Source: an uncultured Lachnospiraceae bacterium
GTDB lineage: Bacteria > Bacillota > Clostridia > Lachnospirales > Lachnospiraceae
Assembly (NCBI GenBank): GCA_934351765.1
Contig: CAKRJM010000009.1
Coordinates: forward strand, 1-22,893
Direction of reading: 5' to 3'
DNA length: 22,893 nucleotides
Under the pieces are notes generated by a model. The model had not been told where the DNA came from. It ran no database searches and worked only from the letters and a program-made list of their open reading frames with translations. A program made the position numbers and the translations under genes. Below, piece after piece: positions 13,143 to 22,893 of the stretch (position 1 is its first letter; every line of letters begins with the position of its first letter).

Positions 13143-14077
13143 CGCACCACACCTCCAAAGATCCTGGCAATCAGAGAACCGTCCGTCACCACCGGGTACT
13201 CCCGCATGGTGAAAATAAGCCCCGTAAAAGGTGCACGCACCACCTCCTGCTCCGTTCCGTCCAGCGGGCTTACAATGCGTCCAACCGGCTGACCCTTCTG
13301 AATGGTTTTCCAGTGGGTGGCCTCCGGCAGAAAAATGCCCTCTCTGGACGCCCGCAGTGACGCAGTCCGTCCCTCTGTAGACAGGATCGGCGTCCGCACC
13401 GGCGAAACCGCTCCGTCCCAGATCTCCAGTTCCTTCATGAGACGGAAGATCCCGTCCACCAGCTGGTTTCCGTACTCCATGCTGATCCGCAGACCGGTTC
13501 CCATCTCCACCGCCAGCGCCGGGATCCCGCCTTTATTTAAGCTGTAGACCAGGCTTGCCTCCGTCACTGTGGTGGCTGCACTGATCCAGATATAATCCAT
13601 GTTTAAAAGCTTTGCCATGGGGAGCAGCGCTTCTTCATTCTCCGGATGGATCCGTACCTGGGGCACCTCCCGGAGAAACACATTGCTGGAATGAAGATCC
13701 AGACAGAGATCCGCGCCGAGAATATCATCGACCACCTGCGCCGCCAGATATTCCGCCATGGAACCGTCCGATGCCCCCGGAAACAGCCGGTTCATGTCCA
13801 GATCCGAGATGGGGATCTCCCTGGAAACCGAATTGATCCCCAGCGGGTTCACCGCCGGATAAAGATCCACGATCCCCTTTAAATGCTTTTTATCCGCCTC
13901 GATCCTGCGCGCCAGCTCATAGCAGACATACTGGCCCTCCAGCTCATTTCCGTGGATTCCCGTCACAATACACAGACGCTTTCCGTTTTCGTCTCCGCAC
14001 AGCCGGTTCCGCTTTAATTCCAGACTCTCATCCACCGGAAGCTTCACACTCGCTACTGTCTCCACCATCTCATTCAC
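13139..14077 (-). CDS. Zinc carboxypeptidase-like amidohydrolase (AstE/AspA, M14 family)
   Basis: A 312-residue protein with all canonical residues: H42 and E45 in GIHGNE, R97 in DMNRLFPG, H129 in LDLHSSN and catalytic E191 in LAVEMGTG. The C-terminal 80 residues form a barrel-like domain (GRIVSPLDGTE, APFTGLIF). Relatives remove acyl groups from N-acyl amino acids or trim small peptides; the substrate here is unknown. The frame starts at GTG 14077; the ATG three codons in is also possible, since GGCGGTGA precedes it. It is the first gene of a two-gene unit with its inactive paralogue. The nearby symporter has its own promoter. Confidence 0.82.
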   Translation of the reverse strand: MNEMVETVASVKLPVDESLELKRNRLCGDENGKRLCIVTGIHGNELEGQYVCYELARRIEADKKHLKGIVDLYPAVNPLGINSVSREIPISDLDMNRLFPGASDGSMAEYLAAQVVDDILGADLCLDLHSSNVFLREVPQVRIHPENEEALLPMAKLLNMDYIWISAATTVTEASLVYSLNKGGIPALAVEMGTGLRISMEYGNQLVDGIFRLMKELEIWDGAVSPVRTPILSTEGRTASLRASREGIFLPEATHWKTIQKGQPVGRIVSPLDGTEQEVVRAPFTGLIFTMREYPVVTDGSLIARIFGGVVR

Positions 14078-14153
14078 CGCCGTTTCTCATTCTGCCCTGA
14101 TATCAGAAAAGCCCATTACAGGGATTGCCTTCCCCTGCACTTTACTCACATCA

Positions 14154-14183
14154 AAACAGGACGCCCAGCTTCCCGAGCGTCCT
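14154..14183 (-). terminator. Hairpin terminator upstream of the M14 pair
   Basis: AGGACGC and GCGTCCT arms (14158-14164, 14177-14183) with a 12-base loop are followed on the minus strand by GTTTTG. It may be a second terminator for the upstream gene or a leader attenuator of the M14 pair. Nothing else is evident in 14078-14223. Confidence 0.5.
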
Positions 14184-14223
14184 CACTCTTCTATTTCCAA
14201 TCCTTTTCAGGATCCTATTCTCT

Positions 14224-14254
14224 CCCAAATGGAAGAAGCCCTCCTTAGGCTTCT
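14224..14254 (-). terminator. Terminator of the 79-residue gene
   Basis: AGAAGCC and GGCTTCT (14234-14240, 14248-14254) pair around the stop codon and are followed by TTCCATTT on the minus strand. Confidence 0.65.
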
Positions 14255-14484
14255 CCGTCGTACATGAACATTACGAGTCTCTGTACATCCTCGGGCTCAT
14301 GTGCGATCAGCTCCATCTCACCGATGGTATTGTCCTTGAATACGCCGGAAAGCGCTACATACTGGGTCAGCTTGGATTTCAGGTTCAGTCTGTCGCCCTC
14401 ATCGGTTACCAGCTCCACTTTTCCCTTGCATTCATCAATCACCTTGAAAAACTTTTCAACATCTGTGATATTCTTGACCTTCAT
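14245..14484 (-). CDS. Conserved 79-residue protein of unknown function
   Basis: The start is ATG 14484 with GGAAAGGAG upstream; an in-frame ATG at 14550 has no such site and overlaps the helicase stop. The protein reads MKVKNITDVEKFFKVIDECK, then VELVTDEGDRLNLKSKLTQY and an acidic C-terminus. It is soluble, alpha/beta in character and lacks cysteines apart from one. I have the impression that similar short proteins occur widely in Lachnospiraceae and have been given misleading polymerase names, but I see no enzymatic motif. It follows the helicase by 62 bp and may be co-transcribed. Confidence 0.7.
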   Translation of the reverse strand: MKVKNITDVEKFFKVIDECKGKVELVTDEGDRLNLKSKLTQYVALSGVFKDNTIGEMELIAHEPEDVQRLVMFMYDGEA

Positions 14485-14546
14485 AGTTACTTCTCCTTTC
14501 CTGTTCGGTTTTGATCCGTTGACTTCATCCCCCGGACACTTGTCTA

Positions 14547-16976
14547 TCATACCATGTTCGTGGGAATTTGTAAATAAATTTCACGATTCTTCCAGAACGT
14601 TCCCACCGCTTCCTCCAGTCCTTCATACTCGATCACCTGGCAGTCGGACCATTCCCTTGGAAACAGCCCGCGGTATTCATCGGTGAGAAAACGGTCATCC
14701 AGAAGAAGGATCACGCCCTCGTCGGTATCGGTGCGGATCACGCGGCCGGCAGCCTGAAGGACACGGTTCATTCCGGGATAACGGTAGGCATAGGCAAATC
14801 CGTCCTTTCCATGGGCTTCATACCAGCCACGAAGCATTTCCCGCTCTGTACAGATCTGGGAAAGTCCCGTTCCCACCACCATCACACCGATAAGCTTTTC
14901 ACCGGTCAGATCGATCCCCTCGGAAAAGATCCCGCCCATGACACAAAGTCCGATGAGGCTCTGCTCACGGTTCTCTGAAAATGCCCCCAGAAACGTTTCT
15001 CTCTCTGCCTCCCGCATATGAGACGACTGAACAAAGAGATCTGCCTCCGGCTCCCGCTCCTTCAGCACCTGATAAACCTCCTCCAGATACGCGTAGGACG
15101 GGAAAAATACCAGATAATTGCCCTTGTGAATTCCTGACGCCGTCAGGATATAGTCCGCGATCCGCTCATATTCCCGTCGGTTCCGCCGTCTGTAGCGGCT
15201 GCTCACATCCCGGCCCACAGCCAGAAACCGTTTCTCCTGCGCAAACGGCGACGGAACATAGACCGCATACTCGTTCTGATTTCCGCACAGCAGCTCCTTA
15301 TAGTAATTCACCGGAAGCAGCGTTGCAGAAAAGAATACCGTACTCTCTCCCTTCTGGAGACAGAGCCCCAGATTGGCCGCCGGGTTGACACATAACAGAC
15401 GCAGAAGAAAGGAATCACGGCTGACCGGCTCCGTATAAAGCTTATAGGAATCATCCCACCGGTCATACATCGTTAAAAAGTGCCGGATCGACAGATACAG
15501 ATTTCCGAAAGTCTCGTTTCCGTCCATGACACGAAACTCCTCCTGAAACTTCTCCATCTCGCTGAAGGCCGCTGCCAGCGCAATCGCAAAGGTTCCCAGA
15601 TTCTCCCGTTCCATGGGCCCGTCACTCTCCCGCTTCATCTCCAGTAACAGCCGGTTGCAGCGGGAAAGCTTCCGTTCCAGTGCCGGGCTGTACGGCTTCA
15701 CCAGCAGGCGGACCGCCAGAAAATCCTCTTTGTAAAGGGACGCACTGTACATCTCTCTGGCCCGGTCCGGCAGGTTATGCGCCTCGTCCACCAGAAACAG
15801 ATAGCTTCCGTCATTTCCGTCGGCAAAATACCGCTTCAGCTGGACATTGGGATCAAACACGTAATTATAATCACAGATCACCACATCGACCCAGTCGCTT
15901 AAATCCAGGGAAAACTCATATGGACAGACATGATACTGTTTTGCCCACGCAAGGATCTCCTCCCTGCCGGCTGACTGGTGTGTATGGATATAATCAAAGA
16001 CCGCTTCATTGACTCTGGAAAAATGACCCCTGGCATAGGAGCAGGCCTCCGGATTGCACTCCGGCTTCTGATCCTCACCGGCCATGGGGCAGAGCTTTTC
16101 CTTTGCCGTCAGCGTGATGGCGGATGCCCGCAGTCCATGCGCCCGCAGCGTCTCCATACCCTCCTCCGCCACCGTTCTTGTAATGGTCTTGGCCGTCAGA
16201 TAAAAGATCTTCTCCTCCAGCCCTTCTTCCACTGCCTTCACCGCCGGAAACAGCACCGCCATGGTCTTTCCGATGCCGGTGGGTGCCTGAATAAACAGGG
16301 TTTTCTTTTTCTCCATGGCCCGGTACGCCGTCACCGCCAGATCCCGCTGGCCGGGCCGGTATTCAAAGGGAAATTCCAGATCACGGATCGATGCATTACG
16401 CTCCATGCGGTGCTGATACAGAAATCGTGCCCACATACCGTACTGCTCTGCCAGACCGCGGACATAGCTTCTGATCTCCTCCGCCGACAGCACCTCCCGG
16501 AACCGCCGGAGCTCCTCCGTCTCCATCTGGCAGTAGGTGATCTGAATGATCACAGAATCCGGCCCCGGAGCACCCTGCTCTTCTGTCTGAAACGCCCCGC
16601 CTTCCAGCGCCATATAGGCATAACAGACGGCCTGCGCACGGTGAACCGCAAGAGGCTCCTCCAGCCGGCTTAAATCCCAGTAGACGCCTTTGATCTCGTC
16701 CACTGCCGGAAGCTTTTCCGCATGGAACAGTCCGTCGGCGCGCCCCTCCAGGGACAGAACGATCTCGTCCAGGACAAACTCCGCCTTTAAGGGGACCTCT
16801 GCACGGTAACCGCTCCCCATGGAACGCTGGATCTTCCTGTGGATCCTGGCTCCGGCCGCCATGGCTTCCAGTTCCCGCTTTCCCCTTCTGCGGCTGTCGA
16901 TATCACCGTCCCGCAGAAGAAATTCCACCAGATTTCTCACCGAAATCCGTATTCGGTTTTCCTCTAATTTTGCCAC
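14547..16976 (-). CDS. XPD/DinG-like Fe-S DNA helicase with N-terminal PD-(D/E)XK-type nuclease domain
   Basis: An 809-residue protein. Residues 40-125 show a PD-(D/E)XK/Cas4-like core: H46, D81 in EGRADGLF, D93-E94-I-K96, and the helix H112-R-A-Q115-A-V-C-Y119. A superfamily 2 helicase follows, with Walker A APTGIGKT (231-238), a four-cysteine Fe-S cluster (C296, C307, C312, C351), DEAH box (397-400), and a C-terminal helicase domain with MGGIFSEGIDL and QAAGRVIRT. XPD/DinG helicases unwind DNA 5' to 3' in repair; the fused nuclease suggests end processing of repair or recombination intermediates. The start is ATG 16976. It is intact. Confidence 0.85.
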   Translation of the reverse strand: MAKLEENRIRISVRNLVEFLLRDGDIDSRRRGKRELEAMAAGARIHRKIQRSMGSGYRAEVPLKAEFVLDEIVLSLEGRADGLFHAEKLPAVDEIKGVYWDLSRLEEPLAVHRAQAVCYAYMALEGGAFQTEEQGAPGPDSVIIQITYCQMETEELRRFREVLSAEEIRSYVRGLAEQYGMWARFLYQHRMERNASIRDLEFPFEYRPGQRDLAVTAYRAMEKKKTLFIQAPTGIGKTMAVLFPAVKAVEEGLEEKIFYLTAKTITRTVAEEGMETLRAHGLRASAITLTAKEKLCPMAGEDQKPECNPEACSYARGHFSRVNEAVFDYIHTHQSAGREEILAWAKQYHVCPYEFSLDLSDWVDVVICDYNYVFDPNVQLKRYFADGNDGSYLFLVDEAHNLPDRAREMYSASLYKEDFLAVRLLVKPYSPALERKLSRCNRLLLEMKRESDGPMERENLGTFAIALAAAFSEMEKFQEEFRVMDGNETFGNLYLSIRHFLTMYDRWDDSYKLYTEPVSRDSFLLRLLCVNPAANLGLCLQKGESTVFFSATLLPVNYYKELLCGNQNEYAVYVPSPFAQEKRFLAVGRDVSSRYRRRNRREYERIADYILTASGIHKGNYLVFFPSYAYLEEVYQVLKEREPEADLFVQSSHMREAERETFLGAFSENREQSLIGLCVMGGIFSEGIDLTGEKLIGVMVVGTGLSQICTEREMLRGWYEAHGKDGFAYAYRYPGMNRVLQAAGRVIRTDTDEGVILLLDDRFLTDEYRGLFPREWSDCQVIEYEGLEEAVGTFWKNREIYLQIPTNMV

Positions 16977-17060
16977 GGCCTTCCCTCCCCTCTCCGGATC
17001 TGATTCAAAGCCACCTTTCGTTTGCAGGCCACAGATCTTTCCCGGACGTTTCTTTACCGC

Positions 17061-17096
17061 AAAAATACAAAGGGCTGCCTCCCACAGAGACAGCCC
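17061..17096 (-). terminator. Terminator of the HPr-like gene
   Basis: GGGCTG-C-CTC pairs with GAG-A-CAGCCC (17072-17096), followed on the minus strand by TTTGTATTTTT. It lies between the HPr-like stop and the helicase start. Confidence 0.85.
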
Positions 17097-17130
17097 GTGC
17101 TTCCGTTTTCCATATAGCGATCTTGTATCC

Positions 17131-17355
17131 TTAACAGGAAAACCGATTCAGTACATGCTCAAAAGCAGAATTCTGCCCGCGGTATTCTACCGTGATCGGC
17201 TGTGTAAAATCAAGGCTCATAACACCCAGAATCGATTTTGCATCAACAACCATCCGATTGTAATACATATCAATATCAAAATTACATGCGCTGGCAGCGG
17301 AAACCAGTTCCTTTGCCTCTTCCACTTTAGAAATTCTAATCTGCCTCTTGACCAT
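17131..17355 (-). CDS. HPr-family protein lacking the active-site histidine
   Basis: A 74-residue protein starting at ATG 17355, where AAAAGG lies nine bases upstream; the ATG at 17364 is too close to that site. The C-terminal half matches HPr: VVDAKSILGVMSLDF corresponds to the regulatory-serine segment and TQPITVEYRG to the last strand. The region that carries His15 in true HPr (G-L-H-A-R-P) is SKVEEAKELVSAAS here, without any histidine, so it cannot carry phosphate from Enzyme I. A signalling role like that of Crh, through the serine, is possible. It is flanked by its own promoter and terminator, beside glpK. Confidence 0.75.
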   Translation of the reverse strand: MVKRQIRISKVEEAKELVSAASACNFDIDMYYNRMVVDAKSILGVMSLDFTQPITVEYRGQNSAFEHVLNRFSC

Positions 17356-17449
17356 TTCAACCATCCTTTTCCAAAAGCACTTGTGCTTTTTTCTGCTTTA
17401 CAGGAGTCCCCCCGAAAGATCCTGGAAAGTTTCTATACAACGATTGAAA

Positions 17450-17478
17450 GTTATATCATGTCTTTTTCCCAATGTCAA
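17450..17478 (-). promoter_or_regulatory. Promoter of the HPr-like gene
   Basis: TTGACA (17473-17478) and TATAAC (17450-17455) are 17 bases apart on the minus strand. The leader of about 90 nt contains a small hairpin AAAAGCACAAGTGCTTTT (17375-17392). Confidence 0.75.
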
Positions 17479-17521
17479 GCCATTTCGACGATTTTTCCTG
17501 AAATTGGTCTTACCGGTCATC

Positions 17522-19604
<2,083 letters not shown>

Positions 19605-19684
19605 ATCTGTTTCCTCTTTCCGCTTTCGTCCCTTATTCTGCTTTCTGCTAGACTTCTATGATTTGACCCTTTTCTTTTCTGCTT

Positions 19685-20053
19685 TTACAACTCTGTCTGC
19701 TTCACACTTCTCCCGGCTAAAAGATCTACTCCAAGCCCGCACAAATCTTTTTTTATTATAGCATTAACTGCCACAGGAGCGCAAACCCGAATTTTATGGA
19801 TCTCCTTCATAACCGGAAAGATCTGAGCCTTCGGGATCGGTGCCGAGGTCACCACCGGCAGCCGGGCAATTCCTGCCCCGGAAAGAGCCACTGTACTGGT
19901 CACCATGCGGACCGGTGCTGTCAGCTCTGTCTTCGCATACGCTGCTCCGCGCTTACAGCCGTTTCCACTGATCTGCAGTTCTCCGTCTGCTCCGGTCTCT
20001 ACCTGAATATGGCAGCTCGCCGGACATACAATACAATCTAACATCTGCTTCAT
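19685..20053 (-). CDS. DUF1667 protein, small cysteine-rich partner of glycerol-3-phosphate dehydrogenase
   Basis: A 122-residue protein beginning MKQMLDCIVCPASCHIQVE, with cysteines C7, C10 and C14 plus GNGCKRG and two further cysteines later, suggesting metal or Fe-S binding. DUF1667 genes habitually follow glpA-glpB-like oxidoreductases in Clostridia and may be a short electron-transfer subunit analogous to GlpC. The ATG overlaps the glpB-like stop by ATGA and is preceded by GGGAGG. The assignment to the dehydrogenase complex comes from context. Confidence 0.85.
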   Translation of the reverse strand: MKQMLDCIVCPASCHIQVETGADGELQISGNGCKRGAAYAKTELTAPVRMVTSTVALSGAGIARLPVVTSAPIPKAQIFPVMKEIHKIRVCAPVAVNAIIKKDLCGLGVDLLAGRSVKQTEL

Positions 20054-21402
20054 GACGCACCTCCCTCTGTCAGCACAAACGTAAGCGGCAGACTCCTGCT
20101 TATCAGCGTTTCCTTTTTAATGGAAACGTTTCCCATAATCGCCGGCTCCAGATACTTTTTCTTCATGGAGGCAATCCTTGTCTCTCCCTGATACACCTCT
20201 AAAACAGCTGTTTTCCATGCCTGCCGCACCCGGAATTTAAATGTCAGCTCCCCGCCGCTTTCGAAATCCGCAGTGCAGATCCGCTGAGGAAGGATATAGG
20301 AAAGTCCGCCCTCTGCCCGTACAGGAAGCTGGCTTTCCATCACGTTTTTCCCGGATTTCCGTCTCTGTTTCACATATTCTGCCGCCGCCCGGCCAGCTTC
20401 CTCTCCCTCCTGGCTCACAAAATCCACCAGATCATGCACATGCAGCACATTGCCGCAGGCAAAAATCCCTTCTGTTTCCGTCTCATACTGCGAGCTGACA
20501 CACGGCCCCTTTGTCCGCGGATCTAACGAAATGCCTGCCTGCTCCGTCAATCCATTTTCCGGAATCAGTCCTACTGAGAGAAGGAGCGTGTCCGCCTCGA
20601 AACGTTTTTCCGTACCGGGAACCGGCTTCCTTGTCTCATCCACCTGAGCGATCACTACAGCCTCCACCCGATCCTCTCCCTCGATCCTTGTAACGGTATG
20701 GCTTAGATACAACGGAATCCCGAAATCCTCCAGACACTGGCGGCGATTTCGCGGCAGTCCGTTGGAATAAGGCATGACCTCGGCAACCCCAAGCACCTCC
20801 GCGCCTTCCAGGGTCATGCGCCTTGCCATGATCATGCCGATATCACCGCTTCCTAATATAAACACCCGCCGGCCTACCAGATATCCGTCCAGATTCAGAT
20901 ACCTCTGGGCAGTCCCGGCAGTCCAGACTCCGGCCGGACGGTATCCGCAGATGGAAATAGCTCCTGCTGCCCGCTCCCGGCATCCCATGGCAAGAACAAT
21001 GGCGCCTGCCTGAACGGTCACCAGTCCCTCTTCTTCATTCATATATGTCACGGTCCGATCCGGTCCGATCTCCAGCGCCATCGTCCTTGTCCGGATCGGA
21101 ATCCCAAGCTTCTCCGCTCTGTCCACATATCGCTCTGCGTAAGCCGGTCCTGTCAGTTCCTCTCCGAAGGTATGAAGCCCGAATCCGTTGTGAATGCACT
21201 GTAACAGCACACCGCCCGGCTCTTCGCCCTGCTCCAGCACCAAGATCTCCGTCACCCCCTGCTCCTTTGCTGCAATGGCAGCGGCCAGTCCGGCACTTCC
21301 TCCGCCAATGACCACCAGCTCTGCCTGCTTCCGTACGGTTTGTCCTGCCTCTGTTTTCTCATAACCATCCATGCTTCTTTGTTCCAGACTGTTCTGCTTC
21401 AT
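20050..21402 (-). CDS. FAD/NAD(P)-dependent oxidoreductase, GlpB-like
   Basis: A 450-residue protein with two dinucleotide folds: LVVIGGGSAGLAAAIAAKEQ at the N-terminus for FAD and VFILGSGDIGMIMARRM in the middle for NAD(P), then EGIFACGNVLHVHDLVDFVS as the C-terminal FAD contact. Its place between a GlpA-like dehydrogenase and DUF1667 argues that it passes electrons from glycerol 3-phosphate oxidation on to a carrier. ATGA overlaps on both sides show tight coupling. The first 25 residues before the flavin fold are a charged extension. The exact electron acceptor is not evident. Confidence 0.85.
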   Translation of the reverse strand: MKQNSLEQRSMDGYEKTEAGQTVRKQAELVVIGGGSAGLAAAIAAKEQGVTEILVLEQGEEPGGVLLQCIHNGFGLHTFGEELTGPAYAERYVDRAEKLGIPIRTRTMALEIGPDRTVTYMNEEEGLVTVQAGAIVLAMGCRERAAGAISICGYRPAGVWTAGTAQRYLNLDGYLVGRRVFILGSGDIGMIMARRMTLEGAEVLGVAEVMPYSNGLPRNRRQCLEDFGIPLYLSHTVTRIEGEDRVEAVVIAQVDETRKPVPGTEKRFEADTLLLSVGLIPENGLTEQAGISLDPRTKGPCVSSQYETETEGIFACGNVLHVHDLVDFVSQEGEEAGRAAAEYVKQRRKSGKNVMESQLPVRAEGGLSYILPQRICTADFESGGELTFKFRVRQAWKTAVLEVYQGETRIASMKKKYLEPAIMGNVSIKKETLISRSLPLTFVLTEGGAS

Positions 21403-22871
21403 GCTTCCACCTCCAGCTTTTCCAGGAATTTCACCTGATCCCGGTCATAAACCACCTGATCTCTTGGGATCCCCAGCTCCTCCGCCAAGATCCGTACGAT
21501 CTCCGGCTGGCAGAATCCGCCCTGGCATCGTCCCATTCCGGGACGAACCCGCTTCTTCACTCCCTTGATGCTGACTGCTCCCACCGGCTTGCGGATTGCC
21601 TCCCGGACCTCGCCCTCGGTAATCCTCTCACAGCGGCAGACAATGCGCCCGTATGAGGGATCCCGTCTGATCAGCTCCTGCTTTTCCTCCAAAGAAAGCT
21701 CTGCCATGACCGGTGCTGCTGTTCTCTGCCGATAAGCTTCTTTTTTTCTCCAGCAGAATCCCTCTCCCAGAAGCTCTGTCCGGATCAGCTCTGTCCGGAT
21801 ATAGGAAGCAATCGCCGGTGCCGAAGAAAGTCCCGGTGATTCAATCCCTGCTGCCTGAATAAATCCGGGAACGGCCGGAGATTCCTCCAGGATAAAATCT
21901 CCGGTATTGCCTCTGGCGCGGATCCCGGCAAAATTCCGGATTACCTTTCCATACGGAACATTTTTTACTACACGGGAAAGCTGTTCCCGCACAAAGGCCA
22001 GCCCCTCCGGCGTGTTATCCCGTCCTTCCCGATTCTCTATGTCTCTGGAATCAGGTCCCAGAAGTACATTTCCATGAACCGTCGGCACCGCCAGAACCCC
22101 TTTTCCCATGACTCCCGGAACAGGATAGATCACCCGGCTCACAAAGGGCTCCTCCATCTGATCCAGTACAAAGTATTCTCCCCGTCTTGGAGTAATGGAA
22201 AGCGGCTCTTCCGTTCCCCGAAGCCGTCCCTCCGGGTCTGCCATCCGTCCCACCAGATCTCCGTAAACGCCTGCCGCATTGACAATGATCCTGCTCTCAA
22301 AGACAGCTCCTCCTGCCGTCTTTATCCGAAACCCTTCCGCAGTCTTTTCAATCCCGCTCACCTCGCTGTTTCGGAAAAACTCTGTTCCGTTTAATACGGC
22401 CTCCTCCAGAAGTGCCTCTGCCAGCTCCCACGGCCCCACCACCGCTGTATCCGGAAGATACAGCGCCATGGTAACGGAATCTGCCAGGTTCGGCTCCATA
22501 GACTTTGCTGTTTTTCCGCTGAGAAGCTGTGCCTGCACGCCACGTTCTGCCGCACGTTCATAAAGCTCCTGCAAAATCCTCTCCTCTTCTGCTCCGGAGG
22601 CCACAGTAAAGGAGCCCGTCTTCCGATACGGCACATGAAGCCGTTCACAGATTGCCTCATACTGCCTGCTTCCCTCCAGGTTCAGCCTTGCCTTTAAGGT
22701 TCCGTCCTCCGGATCATTTCCGGCATGGATAATGGCACTGTTCGCCATCGTCGATCCGCATGCCACATCATTCTCCCGCTCCAGAACCGCTGTCTTCAGC
22801 TCATATTCTGACAACTCATGAGCCAGGAAACAGCCTGTGATCCCTGCCCCGATAATCAATACATCAAACAT
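21399..22871 (-). CDS. glpA: Glycerol-3-phosphate dehydrogenase, GlpA-like with BFD-type [2Fe-2S] domain
   Basis: A 490-residue protein. An N-terminal FAD domain (DVLIIGAGITGCFLAHELSE) and a DAO fold oxidise sn-glycerol 3-phosphate to dihydroxyacetone phosphate. The C-terminal region RIVCRCERITEGEVREAI followed by GMGRCQGGFCQPEIV is a BFD-like [2Fe-2S] domain with four cysteines, typical of anaerobic-type GlpA. ATG 22871 is preceded by AGGAGG. It is the first gene of the glp cluster seen here. A 15-bp tandem duplication (21772-21801) gives IRTEL twice near residue 360. With GlpK it turns glycerol into dihydroxyacetone phosphate for glycolysis. Confidence 0.88.
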   Translation of the reverse strand: MFDVLIIGAGITGCFLAHELSEYELKTAVLERENDVACGSTMANSAIIHAGNDPEDGTLKARLNLEGSRQYEAICERLHVPYRKTGSFTVASGAEEERILQELYERAAERGVQAQLLSGKTAKSMEPNLADSVTMALYLPDTAVVGPWELAEALLEEAVLNGTEFFRNSEVSGIEKTAEGFRIKTAGGAVFESRIIVNAAGVYGDLVGRMADPEGRLRGTEEPLSITPRRGEYFVLDQMEEPFVSRVIYPVPGVMGKGVLAVPTVHGNVLLGPDSRDIENREGRDNTPEGLAFVREQLSRVVKNVPYGKVIRNFAGIRARGNTGDFILEESPAVPGFIQAAGIESPGLSSAPAIASYIRTELIRTELLGEGFCWRKKEAYRQRTAAPVMAELSLEEKQELIRRDPSYGRIVCRCERITEGEVREAIRKPVGAVSIKGVKKRVRPGMGRCQGGFCQPEIVRILAEELGIPRDQVVYDRDQVKFLEKLEVEA

Positions 22872-22893
22872 ACCCTTTTCCTCCTGTAAACCC

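Noticed and set aside
14154..14254. Riboswitch in the leader of the M14 gene pair
   Set aside because: Two hairpins are present, but they look like ordinary terminators of the gene upstream and no known aptamer consensus is visible.
15978..16673. Long plus-strand open frames opposite the helicase and glp genes
   Set aside because: GC-rich codon-position shadows of well-supported minus-strand genes, with no family features.

Overview
The window looks like chromosomal DNA of a Gram-positive anaerobe of the Clostridia, most likely a Lachnospiraceae-type gut bacterium. The grounds are strong AGGAGG-type ribosome sites, a glycine riboswitch ahead of a Na+/alanine symporter, a glpA-glpB-DUF1667-glpP-glpK glycerol cluster and a CotJC-type manganese catalase. 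The species assignment is inference. The window has two parts that meet near 9910-9932.

Positions 1 to about 9926 are the right end of an integrated, partly decayed prophage or mobile element. From 5550 down to 1, minus-strand genes encode phage head proteins. These are a minor capsid protein broken by two frameshifts and carrying a JAMM-like C-terminal domain, the tail of a frameshifted portal protein, and an intact MuF-type head protein with a nuclease-like toxin tail followed by a candidate immunity gene. They are followed by small accessory genes (YjcQ, DUF6275, DUF4406, a zinc-ribbon-like gene), several separated by near-identical ACCACC/GGTGGT terminators. A 143-bp direct repeat (1-143 and 2866-3008) shows that the block was rearranged. 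From 5655 to 8183 the plus strand holds the stub of an XRE repressor, the stub of a hicA, an orphan hicB, then a promoter with repeated ATTACGT boxes driving hicA (apparently without a normal start codon), hicB and a class II Fic gene. Next come a structured intergenic region with a candidate minus-strand small RNA and an intact large serine recombinase (8410-9867).

Just past the recombinase terminator, the reading frame of a CotJC-like manganese catalase resumes at its conserved Tyr-Gly-Gly-Pro-Asp-Gly-Glu segment, with the first roughly 30 codons missing. The recombinase therefore appears to have integrated the element inside a spore-coat catalase gene. The phage structural genes are decaying, but both the recombinase and the interrupted catalase frame are intact. 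That pattern resembles skin-type elements that excise during sporulation, and it is the most interesting hypothesis in the window.

Positions 10473 to 22893 are ordinary, GC-richer chromosome, almost all on the minus strand. In transcription order they hold the glycerol cluster (glpA-like, glpB-like, DUF1667, glpP, glpK), an HPr-like protein without the active-site histidine on its own promoter, an XPD/DinG-like helicase with an N-terminal PD-(D/E)XK-like nuclease domain, a 79-residue protein of unknown function, a pair of overlapping M14-type (AstE/AspA) genes of which the second lacks all the metal and catalytic residues, and a Na+/alanine-glycine symporter controlled by a singleton glycine riboswitch with a terminator.
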